Assembly: GCA_024196135.1 (NCBI GenBank)
Contig: JAMQCK010000210.1
Span: forward strand, 1 to 38,344
Source of the DNA: Pleurotus ostreatus/Saccharomyces cerevisiae fusant
Taxonomy: Eukaryota; Opisthokonta
DNA: 38,344 nucleotides
Reading direction: 5' to 3'
Of the stretch, positions 1-8,916 are shown piece by piece. Each line of letters begins with the position of its first letter. The first letter of the stretch is position 1. The notes under the pieces are model-generated. The model had not been told where the DNA came from. It searched no databases and saw nothing but the letters and a program-made list of their open reading frames with translations. The translations under genes and the position numbers were made by a program.

Positions 1-1218
1 CTCTCGCTCCTGCTTCCTAGTCTGCCTCTCGCCTGCGGCCCAGCCTCTTGCCGCCGCCTGCGCTCGATCCAGCCCCTCGCCATCATCACACGTCTCCTTC
101 TTTGCTAGACAGACGTCCTATTCAACCCTATATCGCTACAGTGACAGCCTATCGTGCCAGAGACACGTCTCGGTCTTTTCTATACACTTACCCTCTCTCC
201 ACCAATTGCGCCCTGCTATGCTGCCCGCGCCGATGGACAGCACGTTCCCTCGCGCCGATGGTCAGTATGGTCACTCGCGGCGACTACAGCACGGTCCTTC
301 GCGCTCTGCTGTGCTGCCCGCGGCGGCTGTTGGTGTTGCCCTTCGCGGCGACTACAGACGGGAAAGAGAGCGGAGCGGAGAAACGGGAAGAAAAGAGCAC
401 TGCACTGCTGGACTATCAGTGATCAAGAGGCCGAACGAGACGCTGAACGGTGAGACTAGTCACCGGTGCGCAGAGCTCGTTACCCTTCCCTCCTTCGCTT
501 CCTTCCCTCCCACACCTCTCCGCACCCTCCGCACCCACTCGACTCGTTCGTCGACCACCTCGACCCGACCGAATTGACACATCGTCGCTCCTCCTACCCT
601 CTCACCACCCCCTCTCTTCGCCCCCACTCGTTCCAACACGGCGTCGACCACCTCGACTCGGCACGCTGCCGACCCCCCACCCTCCCTCCCTCTCCCCATC
701 TCCCCATCTCCCCCCCCTCCCTCCCTTCCCTCCCTTCCTCCAACTTTTGCTTCCTCTGACACCCCCTCCCTCCCTCCCTCCTTCTTTGTATTTTTATTTA
801 TCACCCTACCACAAGCTCATTCCCTCTCTCCTCCCCCACTCCTCTCCCCCCCCCTCTCCCTCTCCTCCTTCCCTCCCTTTTCCTCCCCCTTTTCCTCTCT
901 CCGCTCCTCCCCCCCACCGTGCTTCCCTTCCTTCCCTCTCCGCCCCCCTCTTCCTCTCCTCCTCTCACCCTCTCTTCCGCCTCCTCTCACCCTCTCTTCC
1001 GCCTCCTCTCACCCTCTCTCCCGCCCCTCTCTCCCACCCTCTCTCCTCTCCCGCCTCTCCCTGCCTTCCTCGCTAACCCACTGCACCCAATGGACTCGAG
1101 GGGCAAGCGACCAGGCGGAGGAGGGAGGGAGGTGTGAGGGGAAAAGCGACCGCCCCTCGTAGACGAAAAGGGGAGAAGGGAGATGGGAGAAGAGGAGTAC
1201 GATCTCGGGCGAGAGAGC

Positions 1219-1374
1219 GAGTCGAAATGGGTAGCCCGCGACTCGAGTCGAAATGGGTAGCCCGCGACTCGAGTCGAAATGGGTAGCCCGCGACTCGAGT
1301 CGAAATGGGTAACCCGCGACTCGAGTCGAAATGGGTAACCCGCGACTCGAGTCGAAATGGGTAGCCCGCGACTC
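1219..1374. repeat. 26-bp tandem repeat, six units
   Basis: Six contiguous units of exactly 26 bp begin with GAGTCGAAATGGGTA and end with CCCGCGACTC. Units 4 and 5 carry GGGTAACCC where the others have GGGTAGCCC. Each junction creates a CTCGAG palindrome, because the unit starts with GAGTC and ends with GACTC. There are no spacers. The array reads through as open frames only because it is repetitive. Confidence 0.95.
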
Positions 1375-1427
1375 GAGCGGCGCCCCTCTCCCCCTCTCCT
1401 CTCTTCACCCCTCTCCCTCTCCGCCCC

Positions 1428-1970
1428 TCGACCGGTCGCACGGCGCCCATCTCGAGCCTCGTCGCACGCACGACTCCCTCGAGCATCGCACCTTGCCCAC
1501 CCTCGACCGGTCGCACCCCCGACCCCGACTCGCGCCCACCTCGAGCGGTCGCACGCACGACCACGACTCGTCACAGCCCAACCACCCTCGCCCGGTCGCA
1601 TCACGCCCACGACTCGGCTCGACCAGCTCTCGCGACGCACCGCGCCCACGACTCGAGCGATCGCAGCGCACCCCGACTCGATCGTCACAGAACCCGACCG
1701 CGAACGGCGCACGCGCGCCCAGCTCGACCAGTCGCACCCCGCGCCCACATCTCGCGCGTCGCAGCCCACCCTCGCGCGTCGCACCCGCGACCCCGACTCG
1801 ACCGGTCGACGCCCGACCACGACTCGATCGTCGCCGCCTGATCACGAATCGACCGGTCGCAGCCCGACCATCACTCGAGCCTCGTCACAGCCCGACCACC
1901 CTCGAGCGTCAAACCCGACTCGCCTCGCGCGTTGCACCGCGACCACCTATCTCTCCACTGCGTCCAGCGA
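1428..1970. repeat. degenerate satellite built on CGACCGGTCGCAC-like motifs
   Basis: The motif CTCGACCGGTCGCAC and variants (CTCGAGCGGTCGCAC, CTCGCCCGGTCGCAT, CTCGATCGTCACAG) recur irregularly every 20-60 bp, mixed with CCCACGACTCG and CCCGACTCG blocks. It looks like an old, diverged tandem array. The CpG content is high, with no obvious loss by C-to-T decay. No gene is supported. Confidence 0.7.
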
Positions 1971-2039
1971 CAGCTCGCTATCCTCGTCAAAAAGTCGCAT
2001 TAACCCCGCGGTGGACATCGGTCGCACGTACCCACCTGC

Positions 2040-2150
2040 TAGCGTGGGCCTTCCCCTCCAGCTCGCTACCGCTAGGGGTGGGTGGGCCTTTCCCCCCGGC
2101 TCGCTACCGCCAGGGTGCTTCAGCTCGCTAGGGTGGGCCTTCCCAACCCC
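2040..2150. repeat. GCTCGCTA / GTGGGCCTT tandem repeat, about three degenerate units
   Basis: Blocks containing CAGCTCGCTA and GGTGGGCCTTCCC recur in the same order about three times in 110 bp with small length differences. They lie at the edge of the preceding satellite. Confidence 0.6.
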
Positions 2151-2381
2151 CTCACTTCCCGCTCGAGGGTCGTCCAGCGCACCTCCTCTCCCGCACCCTC
2201 CCTCTTTTCCCGCCCCCGCGCCCTCCCTCCTGCGTCCCACCGTCCCCCCCGTGTTGCCTCTCCTCCCTTCGCTCCTTATCGTACCCGCCCCCCCTCCCAA
2301 TCACCTCCCTCCGGGCGGGGGAGCGAGGGCGCGGAGGCGAGGGAGCAAGGGGGTCGCTTCTCCCTTCTCCCCTTCTCAGTC

Positions 2382-2525
2382 AAGAATCGTGGAGCGACCC
2401 CCTTCTCAGTCGAGAATCGTGGAGCGACCCCCTTCTCACTCGAGAAGTGGGGCAACCCTCCTTCTCACTCGAGAATCGTGGCGACCTCCCTTCTCGGTCG
2501 AGAAGTCGGGCGACCTCCTCTCGAG
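2382..2525. repeat. about 30-bp tandem repeat, five to six degenerate units
   Basis: Units of the form CTTCTCAGTCGAGAATCGTG followed by a short GAGCGACCCC tail repeat five to six times and become more diverged to the right. The CTCGAG-type core is related to that of the 26-bp array at 1219-1374, so the two may share ancestry. Confidence 0.75.
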
Positions 2526-2544
2526 CGAGCCCGTCTATGCTCTC

Positions 2545-2628
2545 CCTCCCTCTCACCCTCTGCCCCTCTCACCCTCTGCCCCTCTCACCCTCTGCCCCTC
2601 CCTCTCACCCTCTGCCCCTCTCCCTCGT
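2545..2628. repeat. 16-bp CTCACCCTCTGCCCCT tandem repeat
   Basis: At least four copies of CTCACCCTCTGCCCCT occur in a row, with one CCTCC interruption. It is a pyrimidine-rich minisatellite. Confidence 0.8.
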
Positions 2629-2714
2629 TTGGGGTGGGACCAGGGAAAGAAAAAGAGTCAACTCCCAATTCAGGCGGGGGATCCAGCTTGAGGTTGAGTG
2701 CTTGCCTGCGATAT

Positions 2715-2780
2715 ATAGTACCCACACCATTCCGCTATAGTGCCCACGCCATTCCGCTATAGTACCCACGCCATTCCGCA
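2715..2780. repeat. 22-bp tandem repeat, three units
   Basis: Three consecutive 22-bp units start with ATAGTACCCAC (one with ATAGTGCCCAC) and continue with RCCATTCCGC. They end directly before the inverted-duplication arm that starts near 2785, so the repeat marks the edge of the duplicated segment. Confidence 0.85.
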
Positions 2781-2784
2781 GACG

Positions 2785-3950
2785 ATGAGCAGAGAGCGTC
2801 GGTAACAAGGGACATACGAAATCTGAGGAATTCCAAGTTTGGTCCAGGGGCATGTGGCGTGAGAAATCCTTCTCTCGACTTGGTGTTTTGTGGCGCTAAG
2901 CGCTCAGACGTTGGTGCTCGCCTCGAACTTGCACATCGCCGCCTCTGCTTTTAACCGTTCATGGCTCTAGTTTTACTCTCGATGCCCTCGCTAGTACTGA
3001 CCTCCGAGAATTGGTGTCACGGTCTACATGCTTGAATAAGCCGTCATTAATCCGTCCAGCAAGCCGATCTCGCAGACCGTGAACGCGACGCGATTGTCGC
3101 TCTTCGACCTTGAATACTAGAATACCTCGCGCGGCATGGACAACCTGACGACCTCCAAGAACCCTTCTTGCGTTCGCTTGGATAGTAAAAGGGATTACTT
3201 AGCCCAGCAGACGACTGCAGCCGATGTCCTCCCTGAGACCATCTCGCCACGATCGTATTATGACAAGCCTGACGGGCCCGCCTTATGCGCTGTACGTCCC
3301 TGAGCACGAGGAATGACACGCGATGGGTATACAACCGGATGAAGGATGCACAAAACACGCGTACTCTCGCGCCGTTGAGCGCGACTGTAAAAGGTGCGCG
3401 ATTGGCCTTGCCTTGTGGAATACTTGCTGACGGCTTACCTTTAGACGTAGACCACTGGTCGAAATCCTCAAGCACCCACCTTCACTATGGGCGCCCTCTC
3501 TAGAATGCTTAGCGACACGTCCATCGAACGACCTGAACCCCGAACCCCCCACATTTTCTCTCGTCCGCGCCGTGTGCGGCGGTTCGATCGACCTATGCCT
3601 CGCCTCGCTTCCTCGTACCCCATCCTATGCGCCGCCGACGGTCACTACTAACCTCAGTCATGCTACCGGCGTCATCCTACTGCTCATACCCATGATCAAT
3701 ATACACATTTGCGCTATCTTCACGTTCATTCGCTAGAATCCTCTTTTGAACATTACCTGCGTTGTCCGACGCAGTACGGACGACCTCAAGTCTCAGGAAC
3801 AGTCCGAAAATGAATGGGCTGGCCCTCCGCGTCTCGAATATTCAGTTCATGAATGCGTACTTCCGGAGGCCTCTCAGCTGACCGCTCGCCGGCTTCTGCG
3901 TGATAGCTATCATAGTTTCAAGTCCGCACCTTCACCGTCATATTCAGTGT
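2785..3950 (-). repeat. left arm of a diverged inverted duplication (copy of an intergenic promoter region)
   Basis: Read on the minus strand, this gene-free segment matches the plus strand of the BTB-MYND intergenic region at about 7900-8810 through its length. Examples are the shared blocks CATGATCAATATACAC, TACGGACGACCTCAAGTCTC, CAGCAGACGAC, CACCACGATCG or CGCCACGATCG, and GGCATGGACAA. Its first 150 bp also match the sequence upstream of the third MYND gene (14440-14600), including the nearly identical block GACTTGGTGTTTTGTGGCGC. Short indels and many substitutions show that it is old. No BTB or MYND coding sequence remains at its ends, so it appears to be orphaned promoter DNA. Confidence 0.8.
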
Positions 3951-4342
3951 CATTGACCGTCTTCACCAGCGCAATCGCCCCGCAGGCGGAGGAGCTACAA
4001 CCTGCATGGCATCCATTGCTCTGGATGGAGTCGACGTATGCGCACCAGGACTCGATCTCAGTAAGCTTTTTGGAGACCTTTGGCGTCGTTTGTAAGCCGA
4101 AGGTTGAGGTCAGTAAGTATCGACCCCACGAAGCTTGCTCGCCGAAATCACTCGGAAATGACGCGACCGTCGCTCATTTGGACATGGAGGTTTGCGACGC
4201 CGAAGCGACCCTCGAGTCTGCTGAACGTCGACCTGGGCGTCGTTCATCTCCAGAGCCATAGCGTTGGTACGGCCGCCATTCCTTCTCAACTCTCCATCCT
4301 CTTATCGCCTACAGCCTTCGACCTCTTGTCTCCGGACATCAG

Positions 4343-4463
4343 CCTTCGCCTGCACAAGCATGAACCTTTGCTCTGCACGAGCAAGTAACTTCGTCTCCAC
4401 CAGTAGGTACCTTCGCTTACACGAGTAGGTATTTTCGCTTACACGAGTAGGGACCCTCGCCTT
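4343..4463. repeat. about 24-bp degenerate tandem repeat upstream of the transporter
   Basis: Units of the type AGTAGGTACCTTCGCTTACACG repeat about five times, with the leftmost most diverged (GCACAAGCATGAACCTTTGC, GCACGAGCAAGTAACTTCGT). They sit 180-300 bp before the MFS start codon and could carry repeated regulatory sites. That is speculation. Confidence 0.65.
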
Positions 4464-4513
4464 CATGGGACCCCGCATGTCGGACGCCCGGCCCGGGCCC
4501 CGGCGCGCGGCGA

Positions 4514-4520
4514 CATATAA
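4514..4520 (+). promoter_or_regulatory. TATA-like box of the MFS gene
   Basis: CATATAA sits in an otherwise very GC-rich stretch, about 120 bp upstream of the MFS start at 4640. This is a plausible distance for a fungal TATA element plus a short 5' leader. Confidence 0.4.
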
Positions 4521-4639
4521 CCCCGCGGCCCCGCCGCGGCGCCTTCTTCACTTCCCGCCATCGCTATCGGCGTTCCCGTGCATGATTTGGCATCTCTGAA
4601 GCGCCCTGCTTGTCCTGAACTTCGAGCAAGACCGCAACG

Positions 4640-6647
4640 ATGGCGACGCCCGAGGTCCAGTGCTCGAAAGCAGACATCCAGTGCTCGAAAGCCGTGCTCG
4701 CGGGGTCAGTGCCGCCTACGAAGCCGGAGGAGGAGACGGCATCGGTGCATGAGGGTGCGGGGGAGCGTGGGGGCGATGACGACTACCCGGATGGGGGGAG
4801 GAAGGCGTGGCTGGTGGTGCTGGGGACGTTCATGTACGCGTGCGCGGTGATGTGAGTGGTATCCACCTGAGTATTCTGGCCCTCCGCTGACTGGTTGTAG
4901 GGGATGGGCAATGTCGTTCGGTAAGGAGGAGAGCTCGAATGGATAGATTTGTATTGACCCTTCACAGGCGTGTTCCAAGACTACTATCACCGGCATGTCT
5001 TTCCAGATGTCGACGTTAGCCTGCTTACCCTTGTCGGTGGCGCTTTGAACTTCGTGAGCATTCGTCCGCTCAGCTCAACTTGCGCTTAACCCTTCTTCAG
5101 GCTCAAACATCGATGTCCTACCTATCTGGAGGTACTTCTCATGTTCCTCGACGAAGTGCTCGCACTGATTCCATCCCGAACAGGCCTGGGTGAACGATTG
5201 TACGTCGTCTTCGTCCGGCTTTGTCCGCCTACCTAACCCTCCCTCGTAGCGGCTACAAGGTCTGTGCGGAGCCCGTGCGCATGTAAATTCAAGTCGCTAA
5301 CCTCCCTACCCTCCCCCAGCGCATGATCGGAATAAGCTCCATCCTGAGCTTCCTCTGCATGTTCGCGACCTCGTGGTGCAAGAGCTTCGCCCTCGTCTTC
5401 CTCTTTCAGGGCTTCTTCCAGGGCATCGTCAACGGGCTGCAACTCCCCCTCATCATGTCCCTCCCCTCGCAGTGGTTCCTGCGCCGGAGGGGGCTCGCCA
5501 CCGGCCTCGCGGTCTCGGGCGCGGGAATCGGAGGCGCAGTCGTGAGCGTGGTGATGCGGAAGTTGTGAGTGTATACTCTCTCATTCGGAGCGGACGTCTA
5601 TTCGAGCTCACGCTTACGCTTACCCCAGGCTAACCTCCGTGGGCAACCACCACGCGCTCCTCATCTACAGCTTCGTGAACGGGGTCACGTACCTCGTCGC
5701 CTGGCTCCTCATCGACGCGCGACGACCCGCCGCGAAGCGCCGCTGGCTGCCGCGGAAGATTAACGGAAGCTTCTATTGCATGACGTTCTCGATGTTCTTC
5801 TCAAATTGGGGGTATCTGGTGAGTGAATTTTGCCCCGTTGAGCGGTTTTTGTGCTGTCGGGAGGGCTTGTGAAGCTAACTCCCTATCTGAAGACGCCATA
5901 CTTCTTCATCACGACATTCACGAAGGCGACGGTGCCCTCGCTGGATGAGAACTCGCTCTTGCCGGCCGTTCCGCTGATAGTCATGAGCGCGTGTAGTGCG
6001 TATCTTCACCGCTCCGCATGCTTGTCACTTAACTCACACCTCGTACAGATGGAATCGGCCGCGTACGTCTCCACCTTCCTTCCTCTCCTACTCGTAACCC
6101 ACGCACCCCATCTCCCCAGATCATCTCCGGCTTCGTCGCCGACGGCCTCGGGCCCATGAACAGCCTCTTCATGTCCTTCTTCCTCGGCGGCCTCTCCCAA
6201 ATTCTCCTCTGGACCTTCGCCAAGACCTACGCCGTCACCATCGCCTTCGCCGTCGTCTACGGCCTGCTCGGCGGCTGGTACGTGAGCCTCACGCCCGTGG
6301 TGTGTGCGCAGCTGTTTGGGATCGAGGGGCTGGGGACGATTACGGGGTGGATGGTGCTGATGACCGCGCCGGGTGAGTTTGGCTGCGTTGTCTGCATGAG
6401 AGGCGCTTTGTACTGACGCGGTTCGCATAACAGGTCAATTCGCTGGAGGCTCCGTTGGTGGCGCGATCCTCTCGGCCGCTGGCAACGACTGGCGCTCACT
6501 CTCGTTGTACGCAGGCGCAATGATGATTTTGGGTTCGCTGTTTGTGCTGTATGGTGAGTCTGGTCAAGCTTCGCCGACGGTCAGGCGGCTCATTCGCCTC
6601 TTCTAGCACGCATCAAAATGGATAAGCGCTTGATCAGCGCGGTATAG
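4640..6647 (+). CDS. MFS transporter, monocarboxylate-transporter-like
   Basis: Spliced exons: 4640-4851, 4901-4920, 4968-5053, 5101-5131, 5184-5199, 5250-5259, 5320-5564, 5629-5818, 5893-5995, 6049-6062, 6120-6372, 6434-6553, 6607-6647. All introns are GT-AG and the frame is kept, giving 446 residues. A charged cytoplasmic N-terminus of about 50 residues is followed by PDGGRKAW, the signature in front of TM1 in fungal monocarboxylate/riboflavin-type MFS proteins. Then come GWAMSFGVFQDYY, GLGERFGYKRM, GLATGLAVSGAGIGGAV and NGIGRIISGFVADGLGP, the expected order for TM1 to TM8, and about 12 hydrophobic segments overall. It should move a small organic acid or similar solute across a membrane; the substrate cannot be told. 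Four exons are only 10-20 nt. The N-terminus holds a small duplication (VQCSKA, IQCSKA). Neighbours suggest no pathway. Confidence 0.88.
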
Positions 6648-6857
6648 AGGGCTTGTCAGTACAACTAGGATCGATGCTTTGTATCACTAGAACAAATTAT
6701 GTAGCAACATTTCGATGCTTCTTATGTTCGAGTCAGCATCCCGAACTCAGGTGGGATGTGCGCTCGGGGACTCTCACTGAGGTCGCGACTTTTCGTCTCA
6801 AGAAGCGTCTCCCAAGACGGCAGCCCGCAGGGCAGGAAACTGTGCCCAAACCCGCAA

Positions 6858-7771
6858 TTACCACGCATTGTAATCACGCAGTTGGTCCGCAATGCACGTC
6901 TCGCACAGATCGCCGTCCTCGCAATCGTCGGGCATCATCTCAGCCAGCGCATGGAAAGGCGATTTATGGAACTCGGCGAGGAGATGCACGTCGAGCGTAT
7001 TCCGGCGCACCTCCGCGCACTTACGACCCCCGCATCCATAATCCGCGCTCAGGAAGCGGCGCCGGGGCCCTTGCATGGGCTCGGCAAACAGCTCCTTGTA
7101 GCGCCTGTACGCGACGAAGTCGTGCATTGTGAGCGTGTAGCTCTTCCGATAGACTTCCACCTCGCTGACCAGTTGATCGACGCGTAGCCCGAAGCGTATA
7201 ATATGATGACTGGTAAGAGCCAGAGCGCCTCCCACTCTCGCGCGAGTGCGGTCTCGAGCTTGAGCATATGCTACGAAGGGAAGGACACGTCGCGATAGTG
7301 CCTGCGTGCGGGGTCAGAGCCCACGTCGTCCCACGAGCCGGTGAATGCATCAGAGAGATGACCCGGTGTGTGCGGAGGGAGCAAAAGTTGCATTTGTGCG
7401 CCATACGCAAGACGGCGTAGAGAATCGGAAATAGCGTAGGGGAGGGATACGCGGGGAGGTAGCTGGGCTGTGCAGGTCAGAATCACAGAGACTGCTTCTA
7501 TCTGACTGGCTTATTGTGGGATGTGAACGGCGCTGTGTAGATGTTTCATATCTGAGGCGCTGTGCGGGAGTACAGAGAGAGGCATATCGTCGGATAGTTC
7601 GCGATTCTCAGGTGAGGATGCGCAGAGCATGTCTTCCATCAAACTGGAGTGGAGGGATAGGACGCTCTTGTGTACACGGAAAGCCCGATTGCCGGCCTGA
7701 ATGACGAGATTCCCGTCGTGGAACCATACCCTTTCCACGCGCTCGACGGTAGGCATAGCTCCAGGATCCAT
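6858..7771 (-). pseudogene. BTB/POZ domain protein, decayed
   Basis: The first exon (7771 downwards) reads VWFHDGNLVIQAGNRAFRVH and HKSVLSLHSS, the start of a fungal BTB/POZ domain as in the two BTB genes at 28967 and 30658. At the expected first intron the donor is gone: the reading runs into TAA in CACAATAAGCC, where intact relatives have AA followed by GT. Further on, family-like pieces lie in different frames: LRMAHKCNF, SDAFTGSWDDVGSD, an in-frame TAG at 7271-7273, LAREWEALWLLPV, and in another frame CEDGDLCETCI near the end (stop at 6858). A lost splice donor, a stop and at least two frame changes mean it cannot make the family protein. It is divergent to the MYND gene at 8917. Confidence 0.75.
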
Positions 7772-8916
7772 GTTATGAGGCAGTGCCTATTGAGGAAGTG
7801 AGAACGATTTGAGGTCCTCAGAGTTACAGGAGTCTTCGCGAACGCGAGAGTCAACGCGGCGCGCAGGGACGACGGCGGGGAGCAAGCATTTGCGGCGATT
7901 ACCGAGAGGCGTGGTTGTGACCCAACGTGATTAGCAGCGGGTGAAGCTGAAAGGCGCCTCCGGAAATACGCGTTCATGAATTGAACATTCGAGACGCGAG
8001 GGGCCAGCGCGTTCATATTCGGGCTATTCCTGAGACTTGAGGTCGTCCGCACCGCATCGGACATGCGAGGGTGGTGTTCAAAAGAGGGGATTCAGGCGAA
8101 TGAACGCGAAGGTGAACGCATACGTGTATATTGATCATGAGTATACTCTAGAGCGGTAAGATGACGCCGGTGGCAGGAAATAGGTTAGTACTGGCCGTCA
8201 GCCACGCACAGAATGGAACGCGAGGGGGTAAAGAGGCGGCTTCATCGTTCGAGCGCAGCGTTCGAAGGAGACGAGATGTGATGCAGCACGTAGAGCCTGA
8301 AGAACATAACGTCGCTGTTCGATTGAGGTAGAAGGCCTAACATCGTGGAGGGGATACCCGAGGAAACTGAATGCCACTTCCAATATGGCAGCAAACGTCA
8401 GTCAACATTCGACGCGACATGGCCGATCGCGCACCTCAGACCCCCGCGTCCCACCGCTGGAAAGCACGCGTATGCTTGCATACCTGACGCAGATCGTACC
8501 CTGGTTGAGAGTTGCGCACTGCATGGAGCAGGCGGGTCTCGCGATCGTGGTGAAATAGTACCAGGTAGGGCGTCGGTCAAGGTCGTCTGCTGACAATGGC
8601 CTGAGGGTGGCCCTTCGTTATCCGTGCGCTTATGCTTAGCACTCAAAGGAGAGAGGACTCCTGAGAAGTCTTCGGATTGTCCATGCCGTACGACTCGTTA
8701 CGAGGTCATCTAGAAGTACGCCAGTGAACACGCTTGGCGAAAGCACAGCGCCACAAAGTGCCACATCGGGAACGCAATACTTCCCACGCCACGTCGCCCT
8801 GACATCGACGTCCGAATTGCGCCAGCTCTTGAGAAGCGCCAGCGCCCCGCCGCAGAACCGAACCGCCTCCTGGCACCTACAACAAAACGGAAGCCTCAAT
8901 CTGTCCTCGACACGCC
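7772..8916. promoter_or_regulatory. shared intergenic region between divergent BTB pseudogene and MYND gene; right arm of inverted duplication
   Basis: About 1.1 kb without a gene, between the start of the BTB pseudogene (minus) and the first MYND gene (plus). Roughly 7900-8810 is the counterpart of 2785-3950 in inverted orientation. Near the MYND start it carries AGCGCCACA at 8747-8755 and a block (about 8746-8810) similar to 14485-14550 upstream of the third MYND gene. It presumably contains the promoters of both genes; no clear TATA box stands out. Confidence 0.65.

Larger units (their letters stand above)
1..2780. repeat. low-complexity and satellite-like region without convincing genes
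   Basis: This 2.8-kb stretch is dominated by simple C/T-rich sequence (very strongly between about 660 and 1075, where the plus strand is almost pure pyrimidine) and by tandem or degenerate repeats described separately. Long open frames exist on both strands, but their translations are Pro/Ser/Leu-rich on plus and Arg/Gly-rich on minus, which is what open repeats give. I see no domain, no consistent intron signals and no start context that would support a gene. It may be heterochromatic or subtelomeric DNA, but no telomere repeat is visible, so that is only a guess. Confidence 0.8.

Noticed and set aside
1219..1374. CRISPR-like array
   Set aside because: The 26-bp units are directly contiguous with no spacers, and the genome is eukaryotic. 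It is a minisatellite.
987..1820. long Arg/Gly-rich open frame on minus and long Pro/Ser-rich frames on plus (450-1076, 1357-2691)
   Set aside because: They coincide with tandem repeats and polypyrimidine tracts and are open in several frames at once. No domain or codon bias is seen.
3047..3552. short open frames in the left duplication arm (both strands)
   Set aside because: The segment corresponds to non-coding intergenic DNA in the right arm, and the frames are not conserved between the arms.
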